DNA of 64,000 nt from Tautonia rosea (GTDB lineage Bacteria; Planctomycetota; Planctomycetia; Isosphaerales; Isosphaeraceae), in the NCBI RefSeq assembly GCF_012958305.1, contig NZ_JABBYO010000008.1, positions 312,001-376,000 on the forward strand, read 5' to 3'. The notes below the pieces were generated by a model that saw nothing but the letters and a program-made list of their open reading frames with translations, did not search any database and was not told where the DNA came from. Shown here one piece after another: positions 26,636 through 35,723 of the stretch (position 1 is the first letter of the stretch; each line of letters starts with the position of its first letter). A program made the translations under genes and the position numbers.

Positions 26636-27655
26636 ATGGATCTCAACCTGCTCTGGTTTATTCTGCTTGGGGTCTTGCTGGCCGGGTACGCGATTCTCGA
26701 CGGATTCGACCTGGGGGTCGGCATCCTGCACCTGACGGCGAAGGGAGACACCGAGCGCCGGGTGATGATCAATGCGATCGGGCCGATCTGGGACGGCAAC
26801 GAGGTCTGGCTCGTGACCTTCGGCGGGGCGATGTTCGCGGCCTTTCCGGAGGCGTATGCGACGGTGTTCTCGGGGTTCTACATCGCGTTCATGATGGTCC
26901 TGTTCGCCTTGATCTTCCGCGCGGTGTCGATCGAGTTCCGGGGCAAGAGCCACTCGAAGCTCTGGCGGCGGGCGTTCGACTTCGGCTTCTTCGCGTCGAG
27001 CCTGCTGGCGACCTTGTTGTTCGGGGTGGCGGTCGGCGCGGCGATGGCCGGGGTGCCGCTGGATGAGCGGGCCCTTTATGCGGGCGGGTTCCTCGACATC
27101 CTCTCGGTCTACACCCTGATGGTCGGCGTGCTGGCGGTGACTCTATTCACGATGCACGGGGCGATTTATCTTTTGTTGAAGACCGAAGGAGAGCTGCGCG
27201 AGCGGCTGTATCGGCACGCCTGGACGGGGTTCGGGTTCTTCCTGGTGACGTACCTGATGGTGACGATCCTGACCCTGGTGCGGATCCCTCGGGCGACGGC
27301 CAACTTCGAGGAGTACCCGTGGGCCTGGGTGGCCGTCTTCGCCAACATTCTCTTGATCGCGAATATTCCGCGCAGTCTGTTCCTGCACAAGGCGGCGCAG
27401 GCGTTCGCCTCCAGTTGCGGGGCGATCGGGGCGTTCGTATTCTTGCTGGGGATCGCGCTGTTCCCGAACATCGTGACCAGCTCGATCGCTCCCGACGAAC
27501 GGAGCCTGACGATCTACAACGCCGCCAGCTCGCAGCAGACGCTCTGGAACATGGCGATCGTCGCGGCGATCGGCTCTCCCCTGGTCCTCTCGTACACGGC
27601 GATCGTTTACTGGACCTTCCGGGGGAGGGTCCGGCTGGACCCGCACAGCTATTGA
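26636..27655 (+). CDS. cydB: Cytochrome bd quinol oxidase subunit II
   Basis: A 339-residue membrane protein with eight or nine hydrophobic segments. The CydB signature is at the start: [23 protein letters not shown], then [13 protein letters not shown] and [13 protein letters not shown]. It pairs with CydA and stabilises the heme core. The ATG at 26636 is chosen because the first helix follows directly; the frame from 26567 adds a basic lead with no support. No cydX-size or cydDC gene was found close by, though a small membrane protein follows at 27784. Confidence 0.95.
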   Translation: MDLNLLWFILLGVLLAGYAILDGFDLGVGILHLTAKGDTERRVMINAIGPIWDGNEVWLVTFGGAMFAAFPEAYATVFSGFYIAFMMVLFALIFRAVSIEFRGKSHSKLWRRAFDFGFFASSLLATLLFGVAVGAAMAGVPLDERALYAGGFLDILSVYTLMVGVLAVTLFTMHGAIYLLLKTEGELRERLYRHAWTGFGFFLVTYLMVTILTLVRIPRATANFEEYPWAWVAVFANILLIANIPRSLFLHKAAQAFASSCGAIGAFVFLLGIALFPNIVTSSIAPDERSLTIYNAASSQQTLWNMAIVAAIGSPLVLSYTAIVYWTFRGRVRLDPHSY

Positions 27656-27783
27656 GTTCCGTCTGTCGATTGACTGCGGGCCGCCGTGTGGAAGAATTTT
27701 GAGCGGGTTCTTGCTCCCTGGCACGCGTCGGGTTAGGGTATCGGTCGGATCAAGATTTTCACATCGACAGGCACGGCATCTCC

Positions 27784-28113
27784 ATGCTCACACCCGTTCT
27801 GATCTTCTATCTGATCATCAAGGGGGCGTTTCTCGCTGGGATCATCAAGGCATTCTCGAACAACGATTCCTTGGCAGCCAAGCCGATCATGATGGCGGCG
27901 ATCTACACGTTGGGCGTGGCCGGGTTGAGTTATGTGTATCTGAACCCGTCGATGCTGCGTGAGATGGGGATCGTCTGGGAAGACCGAAAGATCTGGCTGG
28001 GGACGACGTTTCTGCTGGCGGCGGTGTATTTCTGGCTGCTAGCGAAGTTCGAGGATGCCGGGGCGCTCTGGTGGGCGATCTTGATCCTGGGCCTCGGACT
28101 GGTGATTTATTGA
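27784..28113 (+). CDS. Small three-helix membrane protein downstream of cydAB
   Basis: A 109-residue protein with three hydrophobic segments: LTPVLIFYLIIKGAFLAGII, MMAAIYTLGVAGLSYVYL and a final pair WLGTTFLLAAVYFWLLAKF and ALWWAILILGLGLVIY. I do not recognise the family. It is far larger than CydX (about 37 residues). The 128-base gap after cydB leaves open whether it is in the operon. Same strand and membrane nature allow a role in oxidase assembly, but this rests on position alone. No clear ribosome site precedes the ATG. Confidence 0.6.
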   Translation: MLTPVLIFYLIIKGAFLAGIIKAFSNNDSLAAKPIMMAAIYTLGVAGLSYVYLNPSMLREMGIVWEDRKIWLGTTFLLAAVYFWLLAKFEDAGALWWAILILGLGLVIY

Positions 28114-28241
28114 GCACTTCGGGCGGGTGAGACGAGCCGACCGGGACGGGACGACGCGGTGCCGACGGTGTACACGAAGCGGCGGGCTTGAGGTGTGGCG
28201 AGTCAAGCGTCGAGCGCTCGGATCGAAGCAGGGACGAAGTG

Positions 28242-29300
28242 ATGACCATCGATTTCACGTGTCCAAAATGCGGCGCCCCGTTCACCGTCCCCGAGTCGCT
28301 TGCGGGCAAGACCGGCCGGTGCAAGAAGTGTCAGCATCAGATGACGATCCCCGCGTCGAAGCCCGTGGCGGCAGCGCAGGTCGCTGCCAGCGGGATGTTC
28401 CGGCTTTCGGGTCCCCGAACGGCCGGTGCCGGTTACGTGGGCGGAGGGCGGCCGGGTCTCACCTCCGACGTCGGGCTCGCCCCGTTGACCGAGGAGGTCC
28501 GGCCGGTCTTCGGCAAGGGGGCGCCTCCGCAGAAAAAGCAGTACAGTTTCAACCCGGACCTGCTGCTGGAGAACTCGGTGCCGGGGTCGTCGTACAAGCT
28601 GGTGGCCTCGCACAAGGTGTTGCCGACGGTTGGTCGAGAGTCAGCCGGGGCGCGGACTCCGGGGGCTCTGGAGCGGTTCTGGCGAAGTCAGTCCCGGGCC
28701 GTGCTCCGCGTGGTCCGACAGTTCAGCGATCTGGTCTATTTGCTGACGGTCCCCTGTGTGATCCTGATTTTGGTGGCGATTGTGCTCGACCGGCGCGACC
28801 TGGCGGTGCTCGGGGCGACGGGGGTGATCGTCCTGAGCCTGCTCCGCCTTGTGCTGGAGGGGTTCGCGCTGGTCGCCGGGCCGTTCAAGGAGAACCCGCT
28901 GCAGGGGATCCTGTTCCTGATCCCACCGTTTACGTTTATTTACTTGTCGAAATACCCGAAGCGGACCAAGAAGGCGCTGGGCCGGGTGCTCGCGCCGATG
29001 GGTTGGATTCTTGGGGTGATTCTGGCATTTGCCTTCATCCCCCAGCTTTCCAGCGGCGAGGGGGCGGAGGGCGGCTCGACGCTCGACCGCGCCCGGGCCG
29101 AGGTTGGAGCGCTGAAGGGAGATGTGACGAGCGAGCTGGAGGGTCAGGGGGTTTCGCTCGACGCAGTGCGGAATTCCGAAACCGGCCAGCGAGCCCGCGA
29201 GGCCCTCGGCGAGTTGAAGTCGAGAGCCCGGGACGGGCTCGACCAGGCCAAGCAGGCTCTTCCTCAACAGGGGGCCCCGCCCTCCGAGCCAAACCCGTGA
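28242..29300 (+). CDS. Zinc-ribbon membrane protein
   Basis: A 352-residue protein. Residues 1-35 form a zinc ribbon of the planctomycete type (FTCPKCGAPFTVPESLAGK, then RCKKCQHQM). A Gly/Pro-rich linker follows, and then three or four hydrophobic segments near residues 165-260 (LVYLLTVPCVILILVAIVL and ILFLIPPFTFIYLS) and one at about 265-285. The C-terminal tail is helical and charged (DRARAEVGALKGDVTSELEGQG). The start ATG at 28242 is set by the zinc ribbon. It lies 71 bases upstream of the kinase gene and may form an operon with it; the ribbon could sense or dock a partner. Function is unknown. Confidence 0.75.
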   Translation: MTIDFTCPKCGAPFTVPESLAGKTGRCKKCQHQMTIPASKPVAAAQVAASGMFRLSGPRTAGAGYVGGGRPGLTSDVGLAPLTEEVRPVFGKGAPPQKKQYSFNPDLLLENSVPGSSYKLVASHKVLPTVGRESAGARTPGALERFWRSQSRAVLRVVRQFSDLVYLLTVPCVILILVAIVLDRRDLAVLGATGVIVLSLLRLVLEGFALVAGPFKENPLQGILFLIPPFTFIYLSKYPKRTKKALGRVLAPMGWILGVILAFAFIPQLSSGEGAEGGSTLDRARAEVGALKGDVTSELEGQGVSLDAVRNSETGQRAREALGELKSRARDGLDQAKQALPQQGAPPSEPNP

Positions 29301-29371
29301 CCGTCCGCCCGCCGTCTTCCAAGGCCCCAAGCACCGAACCGAACCAATTCGAATCGAACTGAGGCGTCGCG

Positions 29372-31087
29372 ATGTCAAGGTCCCCCCACGTCAATCCATC
29401 GGCCGACGGCGATGAGATCGTCGAACTGACTCCGACCGTCGAAATTGCCTTCCACCGAAATCCCGCCGCCGACGATCCGACGTTCGACTTCGCCCTGGGT
29501 GGCCTTCCCGAGGAGGGAGGCCACGTCGAGCTGGTGGCCGGGGCGGCGCAAACGATCCGGTCGGAGACAACCTCGCTGCTTCATGCCCGACTCCGGATGG
29601 TCTCCTTCGTGATGCTGGTGATCTTCTCGATGTCTCTGGTCTGGTCGCTCGTCAACGAGGCAGCGTTGGACACGGGGGCCTTGCGGCTGATTACGGGGGT
29701 CAATATTGCCCGGATCGCCGTGCTCGGGGTGATCCTGGGCGTCCTCTGGAGCCGCCCTCACTTTTCAAACCGCTTTTTAAGAGGGCTGGAATATGCACTC
29801 TTTGGCAGCCTGATCGTCTCGTGGATGGCCGTGCGGTATCAGTCGATCCTCAGCAACGCCCGAGCCGGGGCAATGGTCGATCTGGTGCTCGAAGCGCAGC
29901 TTCAGATGTTCGCACTGTTTGTGTTTATGATCCTGCATGGGCTGTTTATCCCCCACCGCTGGACCGGCACGGCTCGGGTGGTGGTCACGATGGCGCTGGC
30001 GCCGGTCGTCACGCTGGCGGCCCTGAAGCTCGGGCATCCGGAACTGTTGGATCGGATTGCCTCGATCACCAACGAACGGACCCTGAGCACCGACATTCTG
30101 ATCGTGGCCGTCGGCGTCTTCCTCGCCACCTATGGCTCAGCCATGTTCGACCAGATGCGAACCAAGGTGCACGAGGCGAAGAAGTTCGGCCAGTACCAAC
30201 TGCTGCGGAAGATCGGCGCTGGAGGCATGGGAGAGGTTCACCTGGCCGAGCACGCTCTCTTGAAGCGTCCCTGCGCCCTAAAGCTGATCCGGAACGACGC
30301 CGCGGCCGATCCGACCGCCCTGGCCCGCTTCGAGCGTGAGGTGCAGACAACCGCGCGCCTGACCCACCCGAACACGATCGAGATCTTCGACTACGGCCAC
30401 ACCGACGACGGCACCTTCTATTACGTGATGGAATACCTGCCGGGCATGAGCTCGGCCGAACTGGTCGAACAGCACGGCCCCCTGCCCCCCGGTCGGGTGA
30501 TTTATCTGCTCCGCCAGGCCTGTAGCGGGCTGGCCGAGGCCCACGCCGAGGGCCTGATCCACCGCGACCTGAAGCCGGCGAATGTGTATGTCTCGGAGCG
30601 AGGCGGGTTGTGCGACTTCGTCAAGGTCCTCGACTTCGGCCTCGTCAAGTTGACCCAGGAGCCCGAAGCCGCTCAGCTGACCGCCGACATGACCGTCAGC
30701 GGCACACCGCTCTACATGTCTCCCGAACAGGCAACCGGTGAGCGTGGGCTCGACGCTCGGTGCGACCTCTACGCCCTCGGCGCGGTCGCCTACTACTGGC
30801 TGACCGGCCGTCCTCCCTTCGAAGGAAGTAGCCCGGTTCAGGTGATGATCGCCCACGCCCGAGACGCCGTCACGCCCCCCTCGGCCCACCGCCCCGAAGT
30901 CCCGCAGGACCTCGAAGCCGTCATCCTCCGCTGTCTCGCCAAGGCTCCGAGCGATCGCTTCGCCGACGCCTCGGAGCTGGAACAGGCACTCGCCGCTTGC
31001 TCCTCGGCTAGCGACTGGGACCACCGCCAGGCCGCCCTCTGGTGGCACGAAGTGATGCTCGGACAGGCCACGCCCACCGACGCCTGA
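29372..31087 (+). CDS. Membrane-anchored serine/threonine protein kinase
   Basis: A 571-residue protein. Residues 70-255 hold about six hydrophobic segments, and the kinase domain runs from about 272 to 535. Kinase features are GAGGMGEVHLAEH (P-loop), CALKLIR (Lys), HRDLKPANV with H397 and D399, DFG at 421-423, and SGTPLYMSPEQATG (activation segment). All catalytic residues are present. Most bacterial Hanks-type kinases carry the membrane part after the kinase domain; here it comes first, with no outside sensor domain visible. This suggests sensing within the membrane. The start ATG has GAGG upstream. The substrate is unknown; the upstream zinc-ribbon protein is a candidate partner. Confidence 0.92.
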   Translation: MSRSPHVNPSADGDEIVELTPTVEIAFHRNPAADDPTFDFALGGLPEEGGHVELVAGAAQTIRSETTSLLHARLRMVSFVMLVIFSMSLVWSLVNEAALDTGALRLITGVNIARIAVLGVILGVLWSRPHFSNRFLRGLEYALFGSLIVSWMAVRYQSILSNARAGAMVDLVLEAQLQMFALFVFMILHGLFIPHRWTGTARVVVTMALAPVVTLAALKLGHPELLDRIASITNERTLSTDILIVAVGVFLATYGSAMFDQMRTKVHEAKKFGQYQLLRKIGAGGMGEVHLAEHALLKRPCALKLIRNDAAADPTALARFEREVQTTARLTHPNTIEIFDYGHTDDGTFYYVMEYLPGMSSAELVEQHGPLPPGRVIYLLRQACSGLAEAHAEGLIHRDLKPANVYVSERGGLCDFVKVLDFGLVKLTQEPEAAQLTADMTVSGTPLYMSPEQATGERGLDARCDLYALGAVAYYWLTGRPPFEGSSPVQVMIAHARDAVTPPSAHRPEVPQDLEAVILRCLAKAPSDRFADASELEQALAACSSASDWDHRQAALWWHEVMLGQATPTDA

Positions 31088-31344
31088 TCGACACCCCGCA
31101 CCTCCACCGCGGCCAGCCCTTGTGCGGCCTCGACGCCGACACGATGGGGGGCAGACCGAAAAAAGGACATTGAGGTCTTGAAGTCTGCCTGTTGGGTTGA
31201 TAGAGTGACCGGAGTGGTCATGATCGCTCGTTCTGAAGGCCGGGGCGGGCAAGGGGCCGGAGGTTTCTTTGAGCCGATTGCGTTGCGGAGTGGGTGGACG
31301 TCGGCACCGGCGTCGCGCTCCGGGAACCGAAGGAGTCCTCGGCG

Positions 31345-32634
31345 ATGTTCTGTAATCAGTGCGAGCAGACGGCCCACGGGATTGGTTGCACGATGAGCCC
31401 CGGCGTGTGCGGCAAGGATGCCGACGTGCAATCGGTGCAGGAGTTGATTTTGTACGGCCTGAAGGGGATGGCGGCGTATGCGAGCCACGCCCGACGCTTG
31501 GGCAAGAGTGACGAGTCAGTGAGCGCTTTCATCGAGGACGCCCTGTTCTCGACCATGACCAACGTAAATTTCGATCTGGCGAGCCTCTTCGAGATCGCGA
31601 TGGAGCTGGGCCGGAAGAATCTCCGCGTCATGGAGCTGCTTGACGAGGGGCACGTCGAGATGTTCGGCAAGCCGTCGCCGTCGGTTGTGCAGGCGGGGAC
31701 GAGGCCGGCGCCGGGCATTTTGATGACCGGGCACGACCTGGTCGATCTCTGGAACCTGTTGCAGCAGGTCGAAGGGACGGAGGTGAAGGTTTACACGCAT
31801 GGGGAGATGTTGCCTGCGCACATGTATCCAAAGCTTCGGGAACACCCGAATCTGGCCGGTCACTACGGAGGCCCCTGGCAGAAGCAGAAGCAGGAGTTCC
31901 CGAAGTTTGGCGGGCCGGTCGTGGCCACGACCAATTGTATTTTGATTCCGAAGGAGGATTACGCCGACCGCATCTTTACCACGCGGTTCACGGCCGTGCC
32001 GGGAGGCACTCGGCTGGACGGCGACGACTACGGGCCGGTGATCGCCAAGGCGAGAGAATGCGGGCCTTTGCCGGAGGTCCGGCAAGGGACGTTCCAGGTC
32101 GGCTATCACCGGACGGTCTTGCTCGACGCCGCGCCGACGATTGTCGAGGCGGTGAAGGCCGGTCAGATCAGCCGCTTCTTTGTCATCGGCGGCTGCGACG
32201 GGGCCGAGCCGGGGCGGAATTACTTCTCCGACTACGCGGCGAACACCCCTCCGGATTCGTTCATCCTGACGCTCGGTTGCGGCAAGTACCGGATTCTCGA
32301 CCGCGACCACGGCACCCATCTGGGCCTGCCGAGAGTGATGGACATGGGTCAGTGCAATGATGCCTACGGGGCCATCCAGGTTGCGCTGGCGCTGGCCAAT
32401 GCGTTCGGATGCGGGGTGAACGACCTGCCGCTGACGCTGGTAGTGAGCTGGTTCGAGCAGAAGGCGGTGGCCGTCTTGCTGACCTTGCTGTCCTTGAACG
32501 TAAGGGGGATCACGATCGGCCCGAATCCTCCAGGGTTCATCACGCCGAAGGTTTTTCAGATTCTTCAGGAACAGTTTGACCTTCGCCTGACCGGGTCGGA
32601 CCCGCTGGTCGATCTCAGGCTGGCAGTTTCGTGA
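31345..32634 (+). CDS. hcp: Short hybrid cluster protein (hydroxylamine reductase type)
   Basis: A 429-residue Hcp. N-terminal cysteines C3, C6, C15 and C22 (FCNQCEQTAHGIGC..C) bind the cubane cluster. Hybrid-cluster ligands are recognisable as TGHDLVDL, THGEMLPAH, TTNCILIP, IGGCDGAEPG, LTLGCGKY, MGQCNDAYG and SWFEQKA. Full-length Hcp is about 550 residues; about 110 residues of the N-terminal helical region are missing, as in the short Hcp class. The family acts in nitrosative stress as NO or hydroxylamine reductase and in protein S-nitrosylation. No hcr reductase gene is adjacent. The ATG at 31345 is chosen because the cysteine motif follows. Confidence 0.93.
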   Translation: MFCNQCEQTAHGIGCTMSPGVCGKDADVQSVQELILYGLKGMAAYASHARRLGKSDESVSAFIEDALFSTMTNVNFDLASLFEIAMELGRKNLRVMELLDEGHVEMFGKPSPSVVQAGTRPAPGILMTGHDLVDLWNLLQQVEGTEVKVYTHGEMLPAHMYPKLREHPNLAGHYGGPWQKQKQEFPKFGGPVVATTNCILIPKEDYADRIFTTRFTAVPGGTRLDGDDYGPVIAKARECGPLPEVRQGTFQVGYHRTVLLDAAPTIVEAVKAGQISRFFVIGGCDGAEPGRNYFSDYAANTPPDSFILTLGCGKYRILDRDHGTHLGLPRVMDMGQCNDAYGAIQVALALANAFGCGVNDLPLTLVVSWFEQKAVAVLLTLLSLNVRGITIGPNPPGFITPKVFQILQEQFDLRLTGSDPLVDLRLAVS

Positions 32635-32738
32635 CGGCAGGTTCAATCCCCCCTTTGGCTGGACTGGACGGCTGGGGGGGGATCGGCTAGGGTCTGGCGT
32701 CCGGCTCGGCTCGTTCAGGGACGAAGGAGCGAGGATTC

Positions 32739-33653
32739 ATGGACGTCATCTGCTGCGGAATGTATCGGGCCTGTTCGACCTGGCAATACGAGGTCATCGG
32801 GCACCTGATCGAGTGGCGGCGCAAGGGGGAGCGGCTCGGCTACGTCGAGGGCTCGGACTACGACCCCGCGCCGGGCCGGGGGCGGTTCCGGGTCCTCAAG
32901 TGCCACGACCAGCACCCGAACTTCGCTCAGGCGGTGGCCGAGGGAGACGCGCTGGCCGTTTACTCGTACCGCGACCTGCGCGACGTAGTTGACTCGATGC
33001 GGCACAAGATGGGTCGATCGTTCGATGCGTTAATGCGTGAAGGGCTCGTGCATCGCATTCTCAGTAACGATCGGTTCTGGATGACCCGGCCCGGCGCGCT
33101 GGTGCAGCGGTACGAAGACCTGGTGGCCGACCCGGCCGCCGGAGTGCTGGAGATCGCCCGGTTCCTGGGGATCGCCCTGACGATCGACGAGGCGGAGGAG
33201 ATCGCCGAGGCCTTCTCTCCCGAGGCGAACCGACGCCGGATCGAGGCGGTGCGTCGCGAGGCCGAGGCGCTGGGGATCGACCCGGACGACCCCTCTCAGA
33301 CGGTCCGTCACGACGCGAAAACACTCTTTCACGGCAATCATTTGCGGCTCAGTCGGGTGGGAGACTGGCGCGAGGCGCTCTCGACCGAGGAGCAAGGTAT
33401 GCTGGCGCTGCTCGCCGGGTCCTGGCTGATTACCCGGGGGTACGAGGCCGATCTGTCGTGGGCCCCTCAGGAGCTGGGGGCGGGGATTGCCGGTCGAATT
33501 GCCCGGTCTCGCTGGCACTGCTGGGTCTATTTCACGGCGAGACGGTATCCGAAGGCCGCCGCGATCGCCCGTCGATGGCTCGGCGTTCAACGCCTTGAGG
33601 ACGCGAACCTCTCAGGAGCGTCCGGCCGTCGCGATCGGGTTCGGCAGGATTGA
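32739..33653 (+). CDS. Sulfotransferase family protein
   Basis: A 304-residue soluble protein with the PAPS-binding parts of sulfotransferases: ICCGMYRACSTWQYEV as the 5'-phosphosulfate loop at residues 4-19, and VYSYRDLRDVVDSMRHKMG as the 3'-phosphate site near residue 80. LVQRYEDLVADPAAGV is also typical. It would transfer sulfate from PAPS to a sugar, lipid or protein. The acceptor cannot be read. The start ATG has GAGGA upstream. It stands alone before a long gene-free stretch. Confidence 0.85.
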   Translation: MDVICCGMYRACSTWQYEVIGHLIEWRRKGERLGYVEGSDYDPAPGRGRFRVLKCHDQHPNFAQAVAEGDALAVYSYRDLRDVVDSMRHKMGRSFDALMREGLVHRILSNDRFWMTRPGALVQRYEDLVADPAAGVLEIARFLGIALTIDEAEEIAEAFSPEANRRRIEAVRREAEALGIDPDDPSQTVRHDAKTLFHGNHLRLSRVGDWREALSTEEQGMLALLAGSWLITRGYEADLSWAPQELGAGIAGRIARSRWHCWVYFTARRYPKAAAIARRWLGVQRLEDANLSGASGRRDRVRQD

Positions 33654-35723
33654 GCGAGCAGGTGCGGGCTGTCGACCTCGGCCCGAGCTTCGAAGACGCG
33701 CCTTGGTGAAGACATCTCAATCGGAGCGATTCATGAGCGTGATTTCGCCTGGCAATTCGTGCAAGGGGCGTTCGACCCTTCGTTGGGATCGAACCGTCAG
33801 GAGAGCACACGCGTACCAAGAAAATCGAGGGACAGTGGTGCGCGGACAACACTGACAGGAAGAGGATCGGCAGCGGGGACTTGATCTTTTCCAAGAGGCG
33901 TGCCAGAGTAAGAGATGAGCACGGTGAATTTACCGCGCTCAATCGCGTGTGATTCAAGAGCGAGGTCCAGAAGAAGTTGCCGCCGATCGGCAACGGCTGG
34001 TCTCGTTGAGGCAGAAAAAAAAGACCTGAGGATTGCATTCCGACCGAGCGACCTTGTTTTGCGATTCCCACACCAAAGACACTCCCCCGCATGGGATCGG
34101 AGGACGTCTTGGGGGTCGAAACGAGGTTGCCTGCGAATCTCGACCTCGGTGGCCGCAACGCGACCGATCGACGTTGGGAACTGGGCTTGTCAGAAGGCCC
34201 GAGATGAGCACAATCCGCAGAGAGAGCGTTCCGGGCGGCCCGGCGGTTTCGTCGTGCTGCGTGCGGGGCTCTTTGTCTAGTGGATCGTCGTGGTCGCGAT
34301 CCTTGCGACGATGACGGGCATTTCGGGCCGGGTCGCACTTGCCAGAGTGCGGCGTCCGTGCGAGCGACCGCATTGTGTTGCCGTCGCGTCGGTCTTGCGC
34401 CGGCGAGCTCGCGAGACGGGTGACGGGCTGCACCGCCTCGATTGCGCGGGGCGGAATCGTGGGCCGAGGTCGGACGGAGAGTCGGATGGCCTGAACCTCT
34501 CGGTTTCAGGCGGTTCGACTTCCCCAAGAGAGGCCGGGCCAGGCGTGGTGCCGGTCGTTGTGCTTCGGTTGCATTGAGGTTTCGGAACGCGAGTTGCACT
34601 ACGAACTTCTTTCAACGACGCTGGTGAATCATTCCCACCTCCGAGGCCCCGGAGCGGCGGTCGCTGCTCGGCTGTCGGGCCTGGATCCCGTCCCTCAACC
34701 GGGACGGGCCGGGGCGGTTCGAGCACGTTCAAACGCGGATGCGTTAGGAACGGATTTCCGTCACGATCGGAATTCTGCTGTCGTTGTGGTTTCGATCAAA
34801 CCGATTTCATTGGTGGCGAATCGCAAGGGGCCTGGATCTGAGTCGGTCGCCCCTCGATCGCCCTGGCGTTCCCAGGCTGACGATCTCCTTGCCGGATCGA
34901 CCATTTTCCCCGCCGATCAGGCCAGGTCGGGAGACCGGGCACGAGTGTTTGCGACCGAGAGGCCCGACGGAGCCTTCCGCCCTTCCGTCCCGTTCGGCGT
35001 GTCTGCCGACCGCCCGCGAAGCGGTGCAGTCACGGTCCGATCGGGATCGACGGCCGGGGGATTTTCCGTGCCTGTGAGCGCGGATCACTCTTCCCCGGTC
35101 GCGACCCATTGGCCGTCCTGGCGGCGATCGAAAGGGGTTCGAATTCCCTTTGAGCGCCAGCCTCGGCCTCGGGTTGGGTCTTGCGATGACTTCCAGGGTT
35201 ACGCTCCGGGGCCTTCGTCGGCCCGATTGATCTTTGAGCATGGTTTGAGGGCGTGACGGTTTCTCCTTCCCCTGCTTGCTTTGCAGTTTTTCTCGAACTC
35301 ACCACGAACCGACGACTGACACCGACGCGATCAACCGACATCGACCCGAGACAAACGACGACGTGTCCTGAATTGAACCGAACTGAAGCGATCGAGCGTC
35401 GAACGCTGACCGAACCGGGAATGAACCGAAACCCCAAGGGGGAACCTCCTTGGGAACGACCAGGCCCAGCGCGAACGTTTTCGAGCGGGCCGGATCGATG
35501 TTTTTGAGGACGAATGAACGACCAGACCAAGGACAGGCGCCCCGGCGCCGAGGGCCTCCCGATTGGGCCGATCGCCGATCGACCCGGGAACCTTCCCCGG
35601 CCGTCCGAGGCGCAGGCGTCCCGAGGGCCGATCGGCCCGGACCGTGACCTTCTGTCGCAACACCTTGCGCCTCGAAGGAACGGCTCCGGATCATCCCCCG
35701 ATTTCCGACGCCAGGAGAGCAGC
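33654..35723. other. 2-kb gene-free region of lower G+C
   Basis: Frames exist on both strands (the longest are minus 33532-34599 and plus 34558-35256) but none has a convincing start, domain or composition. The longest also overlaps the sulfotransferase antisense. G+C drops to about 55 percent in places, with an A-run at about 34015. Small hairpins are at 33977-33993 and 34687-34708 (CCCGTCCC/GGGACGGG). It could hold a long leader, an unrecognised RNA or a decayed gene. If the helicase is read from 35514, the last 210 bases are coding. Confidence 0.5.

Noticed and set aside
33532-34599. A 355-codon minus-strand frame in the gene-free region
   Set aside because: Arg/Ser/Pro-rich composition, no domain and no ribosome site; it also overlaps the sulfotransferase gene antisense.
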